64,000 nt of DNA from contig NZ_JACHXM010000005.1 of NCBI RefSeq assembly GCF_014192055.1, positions 39,935 to 103,934 of the forward strand, written 5' to 3'. The first letter of the stretch is position 1. Each line of letters opens with the position of its first letter. The position numbers were made by a program, and so were the translations under genes. Origin of the DNA: Halomonas organivorans. Lineage in GTDB: Bacteria; Pseudomonadota; Gammaproteobacteria; Pseudomonadales; Halomonadaceae. This document shows positions 38,605 through 51,237 of this stretch, piece after piece. The notes beneath the pieces were generated by a model, which was given only the letters and a program-made list of their open reading frames with translations, did not search any database and was not told where the DNA came from.

Positions 38605-39984
38605 ATGAGCGAGCATCGCATCGAGCGCGACAGCATGGGTGAACTGGAGGTGCCAGCGGAGGCCCTGTACGGCGCCCAGACCCAGCGCGCGGTGAATAAC
38701 TTCCCGGTGTCCGGCCAGGCCATGCCGGCGCGCTTCATCCATGCCATCGCGCGGATCAAGCTGGCGGCGGCGCGGGTCAATCGCGACCTGGGGCTGCTGG
38801 ATGAGGCGCGAGCCGAAGCGATCGTGGCCGCCGCCGAGGCGGTGATCGCCGGAGATCACGACGATCAGTTCCCGGTGGATGTCTTCCAGACCGGCTCCGG
38901 CACCTCCAGCAACATGAACGTCAACGAAGTGATCGCCCACCTTGCCAGCCGCGACGATCTCACGGTGGGCCCCAACGATCACGTCAACATGGGGCAGTCG
39001 AGCAACGACGTCATTCCCACGGCGCTTCACCTTTCGGCGGCCCTGGAAGTGACCCGCGAGCTGCGTCCGGCCCTGGTTCACCTGCACGAGACCATCGAGG
39101 TGCGTGCCTGCGAGCTCGACGGCGTGGTCAAGACCGGCCGGACGCACCTCATGGATGCCATGCCGCTGCGCCTGAGCCAGGAGCTCGGTGGCTGGTCGAG
39201 CCAGGTGGGGCAGGCCATCGAACGTTTCGACAGCGCCATGGTGCGACTGTGTCGGCTGGCCCAGGGCGGTACCGCCGTGGGCACCGGCATCAACGCCCAT
39301 CCGGAGTTCGCCGAGCGGATGGCGCGGGACCTGAGTCAGCAGACCGGGCTGGCGCTTTCCCCCAACGACAGCTTCTTCGCCAGTCTCGGTAGCCAGGACG
39401 CCGCCGTGGAGCTTTCCGGGCAGCTCAAGGGATTGGCCTGCGTGATCATGAAGATCGCCAACGACCTGCGGTGGATGAACTCCGGACCGCTGGCCGGGCT
39501 CGGCGAGATCGAGCTCGAAGCGCTGCAGCCCGGCAGTTCGATCATGCCGGGCAAGGTCAACCCGGTGATTCCCGAGTCCGCCGCGCAGGCCGCGGCGCAG
39601 GTGATCGGCCACGACGCGGCGGTGACCGTGGCCGGTCAGAGCGGCAACTTCCAGCTCAACGTCATGCTGCCTCTGGTGGCCTACAACCTGCTGACTTCGA
39701 TCACCCTGATGCGCAACACGGCGTGGCTGCTGGCCAATCGCGCCATCGCCACCTTCAAGGTGCGCGAGGATCACCTGCGCGAGCCGCTGTCGCGAAATCC
39801 GATCCTGGTCACCGCGCTCAACTCGGTGATCGGCTACGATGCCGCCGCGGCCATCGCCAAGCAGGCCTACCAGGCGGGGCGGCCGATCCTCGAGGTGGCC
39901 GAGGAGCAGACCGACCTCGACCGAGCGGAGCTGGAGCGACTGCTCGACCCGGCGGCGCTGACCCGGGGCGGCATCCCGGGTTAG
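38605..39984 (+). CDS. fumC: Class II fumarate hydratase
   Basis: 459-residue, iron-independent fumarase of the TCA cycle, which interconverts fumarate and malate. Fumarase/aspartase signatures: QTGSGTSSNMNVNEVIA, HVNMGQSSNDVIPTA, KTGRTHLMDAMPL and the C-terminal GSSIMPGKVNPVI. CGGAGGAG lies upstream of the ATG at 38605. Divergent from the phasin gene. Confidence 0.95.
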   Translation: MSEHRIERDSMGELEVPAEALYGAQTQRAVNNFPVSGQAMPARFIHAIARIKLAAARVNRDLGLLDEARAEAIVAAAEAVIAGDHDDQFPVDVFQTGSGTSSNMNVNEVIAHLASRDDLTVGPNDHVNMGQSSNDVIPTALHLSAALEVTRELRPALVHLHETIEVRACELDGVVKTGRTHLMDAMPLRLSQELGGWSSQVGQAIERFDSAMVRLCRLAQGGTAVGTGINAHPEFAERMARDLSQQTGLALSPNDSFFASLGSQDAAVELSGQLKGLACVIMKIANDLRWMNSGPLAGLGEIELEALQPGSSIMPGKVNPVIPESAAQAAAQVIGHDAAVTVAGQSGNFQLNVMLPLVAYNLLTSITLMRNTAWLLANRAIATFKVREDHLREPLSRNPILVTALNSVIGYDAAAAIAKQAYQAGRPILEVAEEQTDLDRAELERLLDPAALTRGGIPG

Positions 39985-40036
39985 GCATGGTCGGAAAAGT
40001 GACTGCGCTTGGCTATACGGCTGTCCCGAGAGCGCG

Positions 40037-41101
40037 TCAGCCGTCCTGCTCGCGCTCCCGGGCCTCCTCCACGGTCTCCCGGGCGTCGCGATGTTCTTCC
40101 TTCGTCGCCGTCGGGTTCTCATGCTCGTCGGCGCGCGAGGGGCGATAGCAGAGCGTGGTCAGGATCGGGAAGTGATCCGAACCGAAGCTCGGCAGGCGCT
40201 GCATGCGCCCAAGCGTGAAGTGCTCGCTGGCGAAGACATGATCGAGGGGCCAGCGCAGCAGGGCGTGCTGGGCGTGGAAGGTGCTGAACATGCCGCGCCC
40301 TCGGCGCGGGTCGAGCATGCCGCTGACCCGACAGAACAGCCGGGTACTTCGCGACCATGCCACGTCGTTGAGGTCGCCTGCCACCACGGTGGGCACGGGA
40401 TCCTGATGGATCAGCTTGGCGACCAGCATCAGCTCGCCGTCCCGCCACAGCGATTCCTCGCTCTCGCTGGGTGCCGGCGGTCGGGGATGCAGGGCATGAA
40501 AGCGGATGCGGTCGCCGCTCTCCAGCTCGATGCCGCAGTGGATGGAGGGGATATCGTCCTGGATCAGCCACTTGACCTCGGGGTCGATGAGCGGCCGTCG
40601 CGAATAGAGATGCATGCCGTAGAGGTTGTCCAGGGGGACGCGCACGGCATGCGGCCAGCCGCTGCCGAGCCCCTCGTCGAGGCGCTGCCCCCACCAGTCA
40701 TCGGATTCCAGGGTCAGGATCAGGTCGGGATCTCGGTCGCGAATGATCGCCAGCAGGGCGTCGCTGTGGCGGTTGGGCGTCAATACGTTGGCCACCAGCA
40801 GCGACAGGCAGCGATCCGGGCGGTCGCCCCGGGCGGCCTTCACCTGGACGGGCCACAGCGGCGTCCAGGGCAGCACGTAGCGCAGCTGCACGACGAGCAC
40901 GGCGCAGCCCGCCGCGGCGATCCACGGGGTCTGGCTCGGATCGGCCAGGGGAGAGGCGAGGGCGCAGGCGGCTCCGCCAAGCCCGATCTGCAGGCGAGGA
41001 AACTCGCAGGCGCGCAGCCACCACCAATGACCGGGGACGCGGGCAATGAGGCTGGCCAGCAGCAGCATGGCGGTGATGCCGCCGAGTATCCATCCGAACA
41101 T
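40037..41101 (-). CDS. Endonuclease/exonuclease/phosphatase family membrane protein
   Basis: 354-residue protein with about three N-terminal TM segments (MFGWILGGITAMLLLASLIARV onwards) and an EEP-fold catalytic domain: LLVANVLTPNRHSDALL, LTLESDDWW, GDLND and the terminal FGSDHFPI with catalytic His. It resembles E. coli YafD-like proteins; the substrate is unknown. The last 25 residues are Glu/Arg-rich. Confidence 0.85.
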   Translation of the reverse strand: MFGWILGGITAMLLLASLIARVPGHWWWLRACEFPRLQIGLGGAACALASPLADPSQTPWIAAAGCAVLVVQLRYVLPWTPLWPVQVKAARGDRPDRCLSLLVANVLTPNRHSDALLAIIRDRDPDLILTLESDDWWGQRLDEGLGSGWPHAVRVPLDNLYGMHLYSRRPLIDPEVKWLIQDDIPSIHCGIELESGDRIRFHALHPRPPAPSESEESLWRDGELMLVAKLIHQDPVPTVVAGDLNDVAWSRSTRLFCRVSGMLDPRRGRGMFSTFHAQHALLRWPLDHVFASEHFTLGRMQRLPSFGSDHFPILTTLCYRPSRADEHENPTATKEEHRDARETVEEAREREQDG

Positions 41102-41257
41102 GTGCGTGATCTCCCCACCGTGCCCCGCCAAAGTGCGCGACGTCGCGCCCGTGGTTCGAGGGTACCGGCTCAGGGAGCCGGCGGCGAGGCGTGTCTGCCG
41201 GCATGATTGCTATCGGCAGGCGATGTCCGGCATCGCCTGCCATGTCTCGGGGCGGCG

Positions 41258-42328
41258 TTACTGCAGGGCGGATGCACGGTCCGCGGCGACGCGCTCGGCG
41301 GCGCGGTCGCGGGCGGCCTCGAGTTCGCTCAGGAACTCCTGGCCCTGCTCGCCGTAGTTCTCCAGGTACCAGTCGCGAATCGGCGCGGCATAGCTGCGAA
41401 ACTGCTCCATCTCCTCCTCGGTGGGCGTATAGAGTTCCCCGCCCGACTCCCGCCATGCCGCGTACGCCTCGAGCTCCTTGCGCGGTTGCATGCCGAACTG
41501 CACCACCCCCATCAGTGCGGCAGCGTCGGCCACGACGCGCTGCTGCTCGGCGCTCAGAGACTCGAACTTCTGGTTGCCCATCAGCCACATCGACGCCATG
41601 TAGGCATGCCCATCCAGGGTGATGTACTTGAGCACCTCCTGGAAGTTCATGTTGGTGATGTCGGAGATCGAATTCTTGGTGCCGTCGACCACGCCGGTCT
41701 GCAGCCCGGTGTAGACCTCGAGCCAGGGCAGGGGCGTGGGGGAACCGCCCATTTCCCGCACCAGCCGCTGCTGGATCTCGGACTCGATGGTGCGAAAGCG
41801 CAGTCCCTCGACGTCCGCCGGCGAGCGGATCTCGTGCTCGGCGTTGGCGAAGTTTCGCCAGCCGCCGGTCTGGGTCATGGTCATCAGGCGGATGCCGCCG
41901 CCGGTGGACTCGAGGATCTCGCCGCGCAGGTAGTCGGTGAGTTCGGGGTCGGAGAGCATGCCCATGGCGGTGCGGTCGTCAGGGAAGGTGTAGGGGATGT
42001 CCATGCCCTGGATCGGCGGATAGATGCCGGCGACGCCGCCCGCGGTGGCGGTGAACAGGTCGACGATGCCGGCCTGCATGGCCTCGAAGCACTCGTTCGC
42101 CGAGCCGCACAGCTGGGGACCGACGAAGATGTTGACGTTGACCTCGCCGCCGGTGCGGCTCTCCACGTAGTTCTCGAAGACCTGGGCGGCGTCATACTCT
42201 TCGTCCTGCTCGTTGGCCAGCAGGACCAGGTTGAGGTCCACGGCGTGAGCCGCTGAGGCGGCGCCGAGGGTGGAGGCAAGCAGCACGGCGCGGGCGATGC
42301 CTGACGGCTTGAAGCTGGGGGTTTTCAT
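41258..42328 (-). CDS. TRAP transporter solute-binding protein (DctP), probable SQ/SQ-glycoside receptor
   Basis: 356-residue periplasmic receptor of a TRAP transporter. The signal peptide ends AHA-VDLNL. The DctP pattern is present: LRFRTIESEIQQRL, with the Arg that usually binds a substrate acid group, and EVYTGLQTGVVDGTKNSI. Two Cys (in QLCGSANECF) may form a disulfide. Third gene of the dctQ-dctM-dctP operon, whose promoter carries the same palindromic operator as the sulfo-ED operon; substrate assignment as sulfoquinovose or its glycoside is inference from context. Confidence 0.85.
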   Translation of the reverse strand: MKTPSFKPSGIARAVLLASTLGAASAAHAVDLNLVLLANEQDEEYDAAQVFENYVESRTGGEVNVNIFVGPQLCGSANECFEAMQAGIVDLFTATAGGVAGIYPPIQGMDIPYTFPDDRTAMGMLSDPELTDYLRGEILESTGGGIRLMTMTQTGGWRNFANAEHEIRSPADVEGLRFRTIESEIQQRLVREMGGSPTPLPWLEVYTGLQTGVVDGTKNSISDITNMNFQEVLKYITLDGHAYMASMWLMGNQKFESLSAEQQRVVADAAALMGVVQFGMQPRKELEAYAAWRESGGELYTPTEEEMEQFRSYAAPIRDWYLENYGEQGQEFLSELEAARDRAAERVAADRASALQ

Positions 42329-42380
42329 TGTTGTGACCTCTTGGCGTGATGGATGAGTGGTGAGTGGTGCGTCGTTGGCG

Positions 42381-43670
42381 CTAGGCGACGTAGCCAAAGG
42401 CGCGTGGAATGGCGAGCACCAGGTCCGGCACATAAACCAGGGCGAACAGGATGCCGATCTCGACCAGGAACAGCGGCAGCATTTCCCAGGCAATCTTCTC
42501 GATTTTCTCGTTGCTGATGCTGCCGACCACGAACAGCACCAGGCCCATGGGCGGCGTGATCAGGCCCATGATCAGCGTCACGCTCATGACGACCGCAAAG
42601 TGGATCGGGTCGACGCCGACGCCGACCATGACCGGCGACAGGATCGGGCCGAGAATCAGGATGGCGGGGCCGGCATCCATGATGGTGCCGATGCCGAGCA
42701 GGAAGATGACGACCAGGAAGAACAGCAGGGCGGGATCGTCGGTGATGCCGAGGATGAAGCCGCTGACCAGCTGCGGCGTCCCCTTGAGGCTGACCAGTGA
42801 AGCAAAGGCGACGGCCGCGCCGACCAGCAGCAGCACCACTGCCGAGCTGAGCGCCGCCTTGCCGAACAGGGCCGGCAGGTCGCCAAGCTTGAGGTCGCGG
42901 GTCACGAACAGCCCGAGAATCAGAGCATAGAAGGCGGCGATGGCCGCACCTTCGGTGGGCGTGAAGATGCCGCCCACGATGCCGCCGATCAGGATCACCG
43001 GCGTCAGCAGGGGCATGAAGGCGGCGACGAACGCCTGCCACTTCTGGCGCCAGCTCGCCTTGGGCAGCGGCTCCGGAAATTCCTTGAAGCGGGTCATCAC
43101 CGAGATGGCGATCATCAGGCCGACACCGATCAGGATGCCGGGCACGATGCCGCCGGCGAACATCCCGGCGACCGAGACGTTCATGATGAAGGCATAGAGG
43201 ATGAAGATGCCGCTCGGCGGGATGATGCTGGCGATCACCGCCGAGGCGGCCGTCACCGCCGCCGAGAAGCGATTGGTGTAGCCCGACGACTTCATGGCCG
43301 GAATCATCACCGAGCCCAGCGCCGAGGCGTCCGCCACCGCCGAGCCGGAACCGCCGGCCAGCATCAGCGAGGAGGATACCGACACCTGACCCAGGCCGGC
43401 ACGGCGGTGGCCGATCAGGGTCTCGGCGAAGCGCACGATGCGCGAGGTGACCCCGCCGGCCGTCATCAGCTCGCCGGCCAGGATGAAGAAGGGCAGCGCC
43501 ATCAGCGGGAAGCTGTCGATGCCCGCGAACAGGCGCTGGAACAGCAGGTCGAGGAACATGACCTTGCCTTCCAGCACCAGGCTGATGCCCGGCGCGATCA
43601 GCATCAGAAAGACGATCGGCATGCCGGCGATCAGCAGCCCCGCGAAGATCCACAGATAGGCGAATGTCAT
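42381..43670 (-). CDS. TRAP transporter large permease subunit (DctM)
   Basis: 429-residue, about 12-TM permease that couples Na+ or H+ flow to uptake of the ligand delivered by DctP. Motifs: FPLMALPFFILAGELM, GGSGSAVADASALGSVMIPAM and IPPSGIFILYAF, then the late LIMGLITPPMGLVLFVV. Encoded between DctQ and DctP, 3 bp after DctQ. Probable sulfoquinovose import by location and shared operator. Confidence 0.93.
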   Translation of the reverse strand: MTFAYLWIFAGLLIAGMPIVFLMLIAPGISLVLEGKVMFLDLLFQRLFAGIDSFPLMALPFFILAGELMTAGGVTSRIVRFAETLIGHRRAGLGQVSVSSSLMLAGGSGSAVADASALGSVMIPAMKSSGYTNRFSAAVTAASAVIASIIPPSGIFILYAFIMNVSVAGMFAGGIVPGILIGVGLMIAISVMTRFKEFPEPLPKASWRQKWQAFVAAFMPLLTPVILIGGIVGGIFTPTEGAAIAAFYALILGLFVTRDLKLGDLPALFGKAALSSAVVLLLVGAAVAFASLVSLKGTPQLVSGFILGITDDPALLFFLVVIFLLGIGTIMDAGPAILILGPILSPVMVGVGVDPIHFAVVMSVTLIMGLITPPMGLVLFVVGSISNEKIEKIAWEMLPLFLVEIGILFALVYVPDLVLAIPRAFGYVA

Positions 43671-43673
43671 GGT

Positions 43674-44219
43674 TCAGGCCTCCGCCTGGCGATGGTCGGG
43701 GTCCTGATCGCCGGCCGCGGCCTGCGGTGAGATCAGGGCATGAGCCGCGCGCAGCAGGCGCTCCAGGGAACACAGCGCGGTGAGGGCGAAGCTGAGAGGC
43801 AGCACGTAGTAGACCTGGGCCATGGGGATGCCAAGGGCCAGGCTCTGGGTGGTGGCGCCGCGCTCGATGCGGTCGAAGCCGAGCTGGATGCACCAGACGA
43901 GGGCGGCGAGGATGGCGGCCTCGATCAGTAGCTGCAGCAGCTGCCAGGGGCGGGAACCCCTGAACCATTCGGTGCACAGGTCGAGGCTTACGTTGAGCCC
44001 TTTCTTGTGGGCGGCCGGGAAGTACAGGAAGGCCATCCACACCATCATGTAGCGCGAGAGTTCCTCGGTCCAACCGAAGCTATCGCCCAGGGCGTAGCGA
44101 TAGACGACGTGAACGATCATCACGGCCAGCATGGCGGCCAGCAGCAGCGTTGCCGCGTGACCCGCCCAGCGCGTCGTCAGCCGGTTGAGGCGATCGAGGA
44201 AGGATACGAGCGTTGGCAT
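43674..44219 (-). CDS. TRAP transporter small membrane subunit (DctQ)
   Basis: 181-residue four-TM subunit that partners DctM. Features: VIVHVVYRYALGDSFGWTEELSRYMMVWMAFL, HKKGLNVSLDL and the C-terminal YYVLPLSFALTALCSLERLL. First gene of the TRAP operon. The ATG at 44219 is chosen, since longer in-frame starts would translate the promoter and operator (44314-44359). Confidence 0.9.
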   Translation of the reverse strand: MPTLVSFLDRLNRLTTRWAGHAATLLLAAMLAVMIVHVVYRYALGDSFGWTEELSRYMMVWMAFLYFPAAHKKGLNVSLDLCTEWFRGSRPWQLLQLLIEAAILAALVWCIQLGFDRIERGATTQSLALGIPMAQVYYVLPLSFALTALCSLERLLRAAHALISPQAAAGDQDPDHRQAEA

Positions 44220-44313
44220 GCAGTGTCTCCGGGAGCCGCCTCGGCCGGGCGTGGCCTCGTCCAACGGCGGTCGCGTGTTTGTTGTCCGGTTGTCGGATCG
44301 CTGCGGCATCCGC

Positions 44314-44359
44314 TTTCGCAGCGCTACGAAATAGTAGGTATGCCCCAGGGGAGTGTCAA
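44314..44359 (-). promoter_or_regulatory. TRAP-operon promoter and LacI-type operator
   Basis: On the minus strand TTGACA (44354-44359), 17 bp, TACTAT (44331-44336) is a near-consensus sigma-70 promoter. The operator TTTCGTAGCGCTGCGAAA (44314-44331, minus-strand reading) begins on the last base of the -10 box, where a bound repressor would cover the start site. It lies in the 366-bp divergent region 44220-44585, which holds no gene. Confidence 0.8.
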
Positions 44360-44495
44360 GCCGTGATGAGACGGTCGGGGAGGTCATCGTCGTTGAACTA
44401 AAGTCTTAATATCAGGGGGTTTTGGGAACGCTTGCCGTGTGCGTTCGGCGTCGGTGCTGGGGTTGGCCGGGGCGATGGATCGAGGCCATGACGAG

Positions 44496-44541
44496 TTGAC
44501 ACCGGGCCGGCGCTGACACAGTATTTCGTAGCGCTACGATT
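44496..44541 (+). promoter_or_regulatory. Sulfo-ED operon promoter and LacI-type operator
   Basis: TTGACA (44496-44501), 17 bp, CAGTAT (44519-44524) forms the promoter. The palindrome TTTCGTAGCGCTACGATT (44524-44541) starts on the last base of the -10 box, exactly as in the divergent TRAP promoter. The mRNA leader to the start at 44586 is short. The LacI protein at 54107-55162 is the obvious candidate repressor. Confidence 0.82.
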
Positions 44542-44585
44542 TTCGTCGCCATGGAGGCCATGGCGAGTCACCGAGAGGCAAGATG

Positions 44586-46316
44586 ATGAACAAGGACCGA
44601 CGCACCATCGACCAGCTGCGCAGTCAGCGCTGGTACAGTTCCCCGGACATGCGCGGCTTCGCACACCGGCAGCGCACCCAGCAGATGGGGCTGCGTCGCG
44701 AGGAGTTCATGGGCAAGCCGGTGGTCGGCATCCTCAACACCTGGAGCGAGCTGAGCCCCTGCCATGCGCACCTGCGGGATCGGGCCGATGCGGTCAAGCG
44801 TGCGGTGTGGGCCGCCGGCGGCTTTCCGGTGGAGCTGCCGGCGATGTCGCTCGGTGAGGTGATGGTCAAGCCGACCACCATGCTGTATCGCAATTTCCTG
44901 GCGATGGAGGCCGAGGAACTGCTGCGCTCGCACCCCCTCGATGGCGTGGTGCTGCTGGGCGGCTGCGACAAGACCACGCCGGGGCTGCTGATGGGCGCCA
45001 TCAGCATGGATATTCCGGCGATCTTCTGTCCCGCGGGACCGATGCTCAACGGCAAGTGGAAGGGCAAGACCCTGGGCGCCGGCACCCACACTCGCAAGTA
45101 CTGGGACGAGCTGCGCAGCGGCAACATCACCCAGGACGAGTGGGTGGACCTCGAGTCGCGCATGACCCGCTCCAACGGCACCTGCAACACCATGGGCACG
45201 GCCTCCACCATGACCTCCATCGTCGATGCCATGGGCCTGACCCTACCCGGCGCCTCGAGCATTCCGGCGGCGGATTCCGGCCACACCCGCATGGCCTCCG
45301 AGTGCGGCTCGCGCATCGTCGAGATGATCTGGGAGGACCTCAAGCCCTCCGACTTCCTGACCCGCGAGAGCTTCCTCAATGGCGCGCGCTGCTACATGGC
45401 CATGGGCGGCTCCACCAATGCCGCCGTGCATCTGATCGCCCTGGCGCGGCGGGCCAACGTGACGCTGACCCTCGACGACCTGGACGCCGTGGCCCGCCAG
45501 GTTCCGGTGCTCGCCAATATCTTTCCCTCGGGCGAGTACCTGATGGAGGACTTCTTCTACGCCGGGGGGCTGCCGGCGCTGCTCAAGCGGCTCGAAGGCC
45601 AGCTGGCGCTCGAGGCCCGTGGCATCTCCGGCAAGGCGCTGGGCGAATGGATCGCCCCGGCGGAGTGTTACGACGACGACGTCATTCGCCCCTTCGACCG
45701 GCCGGTCACGCCGGGCGCGGCCCTGGCCGTGCTGCGCGGCAACCTGGCGCCCAACGGGGCGGTCATCAAGGCCAGCGCGGCGAATCCGGAGCTGGCCCGA
45801 CATCGCGGCCGTGCCGTGGTCTTCGACAACCATGCGGACCTGGTGGCGCGCATCGACGATCCGGCCCTCGACATCACCGCCGACTCGGTGCTGGTGCTGC
45901 GCAATGCCGGGCCCAAGGGGGCGCCGGGGATGCCCGAATGGGGCGCGCTGCCGATTCCCAAGAAGCTCCTGGCCCAGGGCGTCCGCGACATGCTGCGCAT
46001 CTCGGATGCGCGCATGAGCGGCACGCATTACGGGACCTGCGTGCTGCACGTGGCGCCCGAGTCCTCGGTAGGCGGCCCGCTGGCACTGGTGCGCGATGGC
46101 GACGAGATCGAGCTGGACATCGAGGCCCGTCGTCTCGAGCTGTGCGTCGAGCCGAGCGTGCTCGAGGCGCGGCGCGAGGCCTGGCGAGCCCCGAGCCCGC
46201 GGATCGATCGCGGCTACACCGCGATCTTCCAGGAGCATGTGACCCAGGCCGATCAGGGATGCGATTTCGACATCCTCCAGAACGGTCAACGACAAGACGA
46301 ACCCGAAATCTTCTGA
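44586..46316 (+). CDS. IlvD/Edd-family dehydratase, probable 6-deoxy-6-sulfogluconate dehydratase
   Basis: 576-residue Fe-S dehydratase. Cys59, Cys127 and Cys200 (SPCHAH, GGCDKTTPG, NGTCNTMG) are the cluster ligands of the IlvD/Edd family; DMRGFAHRQRTQQMGL is typical of the sugar-acid branch. In a sulfo-ED pathway it would dehydrate 6-deoxy-6-sulfogluconate to KDSG. The family alone also fits arabinonate or xylonate dehydratases; the assignment rests on the GH31 sulfoquinovosidase and neighbours. The ATG at 44586 has GAGAGG 7 bp upstream; ATG 44583 is too close. First gene of the eight-gene operon. Confidence 0.82.
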   Translation: MNKDRRTIDQLRSQRWYSSPDMRGFAHRQRTQQMGLRREEFMGKPVVGILNTWSELSPCHAHLRDRADAVKRAVWAAGGFPVELPAMSLGEVMVKPTTMLYRNFLAMEAEELLRSHPLDGVVLLGGCDKTTPGLLMGAISMDIPAIFCPAGPMLNGKWKGKTLGAGTHTRKYWDELRSGNITQDEWVDLESRMTRSNGTCNTMGTASTMTSIVDAMGLTLPGASSIPAADSGHTRMASECGSRIVEMIWEDLKPSDFLTRESFLNGARCYMAMGGSTNAAVHLIALARRANVTLTLDDLDAVARQVPVLANIFPSGEYLMEDFFYAGGLPALLKRLEGQLALEARGISGKALGEWIAPAECYDDDVIRPFDRPVTPGAALAVLRGNLAPNGAVIKASAANPELARHRGRAVVFDNHADLVARIDDPALDITADSVLVLRNAGPKGAPGMPEWGALPIPKKLLAQGVRDMLRISDARMSGTHYGTCVLHVAPESSVGGPLALVRDGDEIELDIEARRLELCVEPSVLEARREAWRAPSPRIDRGYTAIFQEHVTQADQGCDFDILQNGQRQDEPEIF

Positions 46317-46325
46317 GGTGACGAC

Positions 46326-47123
46326 ATGACGCTTCCCGTGAACCGCTTCAAGCAGTGGCTGGGCGAGTCCAGGGTACCGGTGGGGACCTGGCTGATGACC
46401 GCGAGTCCCAACGTGGCCGAGGCCATCGGCTTCGCCGGCTTCGACTATGTGGTGCTCGACATGGAGCACGTGCCGGTCGACGTGCCCCAGGCCATGGCCA
46501 TCATGCAGGCCGTGGCCGGCACGCCGGCGGAGCTGGTGGTGCGCCTGCCCTGGAACGATCCGGTGATGGTCAAGCGGATGCTGGACAGCGGGGCCCAGAC
46601 GCTGATGTTCCCCTACATCCAGAACGCCGAGGAGGCGCGCCAGGCGGTGGCTTCCACCCGCTATCCCGGGCGCGGCTTCCGAGGGGTGGCGGCGGTGCAC
46701 CGCGCCAGCCGCTACGGTACCGTCAAGCGTTACCTCCAGGAGGCCGATCGCGAGATCGGCGTGATCCTGCAGCTCGAGACGCCGGAGGCGCTAGCGGTCC
46801 TGCCGGAGATCGCCGAGGTGGACGACGTCGATGCCGTGTTCGTCGGACCGGGGGACCTTTCCGCCGCCATGGACCATATCGGTGATATTCGTCACCCGGA
46901 GGTCCAGGAGGCGATCGCTGGGGCCGTGGCGGCCTGTCGGGCCCGTGACCTGCCGTGCGGCATCGTCGGCGCCGACCCGGCGCTGGTCGGCGAGTACATC
47001 GCCAAGGGATTCGCCTTCGTGGCCATCGGCTCCGACATGAGCCTGATGATGTCCCGGGCCCAGGAATACCTCGCCGCCGTGCGCGGCGAGAGCGCCGCCA
47101 CCGAGAACAGCGGCGTCTATTGA
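46326..47123 (+). CDS. HpcH/HpaI-family aldolase, probable KDSG aldolase
   Basis: 265-residue class II, metal-dependent aldolase: VGTWLMTASPNVAEAIGFAGFDYVVLDMEHVPVD, RLPWNDPVMVKRMLDSGAQTLMFP, ILQLETPEAL and VFVGPGDLSAAM with the metal-binding Glu/Asp. It would cleave 2-keto-3,6-dideoxy-6-sulfogluconate to pyruvate and 3-sulfolactaldehyde. HpcH-type aldolases are broad, so the substrate is inferred from the operon. 9 bp after the dehydratase. Confidence 0.8.
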   Translation: MTLPVNRFKQWLGESRVPVGTWLMTASPNVAEAIGFAGFDYVVLDMEHVPVDVPQAMAIMQAVAGTPAELVVRLPWNDPVMVKRMLDSGAQTLMFPYIQNAEEARQAVASTRYPGRGFRGVAAVHRASRYGTVKRYLQEADREIGVILQLETPEALAVLPEIAEVDDVDAVFVGPGDLSAAMDHIGDIRHPEVQEAIAGAVAACRARDLPCGIVGADPALVGEYIAKGFAFVAIGSDMSLMMSRAQEYLAAVRGESAATENSGVY

Positions 47124-47125
47124 GC

Positions 47126-48006
47126 ATGGTCGAGACCCTCTCGCTGTCGTCGCCTCCCTGGCGTCTCTGCCTGGTGCCGTCCCTGGGCGGGGCCGTGTCG
47201 AGTCTCGGCCTGGCGGGGCGTGACGTGCTGCGGCCCCTGGAGGCCGAGCGGGCCGCAGCCGCCGAGGCGGTACGCCACAGCGGCGGCTACATGCTGGCGC
47301 CGTATTCCAATCGCATCGCCGACGCCGGTTTTACCTGGCAGGGCGAGAGGGTGCGGCTGGCGCGCAACTTCGGCGATCACCCCCACAGCCTGCACGGGTT
47401 CGCCTGGCAGCGCGCCTGGGCGGTGGAAGACCGGGACGTCAACGCCGCGAGCCTGGTGCTGGACCATCCCGGCGATGCCGACTGGCCCTGGCGCTGCCGG
47501 CTTCGCCAGAGCTGGCGGCTTGATGGTCGTCGCGTCAGCCTGGCGCTCGAGGTCGAGAACCGCGACGACCGGGACATGCCGGCGGGGCTTGGCTGGCACC
47601 CCTATTTCCTGCGCGATGGACTCGACATGGCGTTTCGCTGCGAGGGCGTGTGGCTGAGCGACGCCCGCCAGCTCCCGGAGCGTCATGTGCCCGTTCCCGC
47701 CGACTGGGACTACAGCGTCCGCCGCCCGGTGGGGGCGCCGGGCCTGGATCACTGCTTCACCGGCTGGGCGCGGGAGGCGCGACTGGCCTGGCCGTCGCGC
47801 GGCATCGCCGTGACCCTGACGGCCTGCGAAGCGTTGTCCCACCTGGTGGTATTCACCCCGGAAGAAAGCGACGTCGTCGGCATCGAGCCGGTCAGCCACG
47901 CCAACGATGCCCTCAACATGGCCGATCCGGCTGCGGCAGGAGTGCGTCACCTGGCGCCCGGCGAGCGGCTGGTCGGCCACATTCACCTGACAGGCGAGAT
48001 CACATC

Positions 48007-48010
<4 letters not shown>
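47126..48010 (+). CDS. Aldose 1-epimerase, probable sulfoquinovose mutarotase
   Basis: 294-residue galactose-mutarotase-fold protein. The conserved features are SNRIADAGF near residue 61, the general-acid His90 (HSLHGFAW), the second His158 in GLGWHPYF and the late Glu in VVGIEPVSHAND. It would equilibrate alpha-SQ, the product of the sulfoquinovosidase, with the beta anomer used by the dehydrogenase; SQ mutarotases are known in other sulfoglycolytic clusters. 2 bp after the aldolase and overlapping the lactonase start (ATGA). Confidence 0.83.
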
Positions 48011-51152
<3,142 letters not shown>

Positions 51153-51237
51153 GCCTTGCGTTCCGGGGGCATGCCTTCGGAACGCATGCCCGCTGTTGCC
51201 CATCGCTTCTTTTCCTCTTCACCAACGGGACACCATC

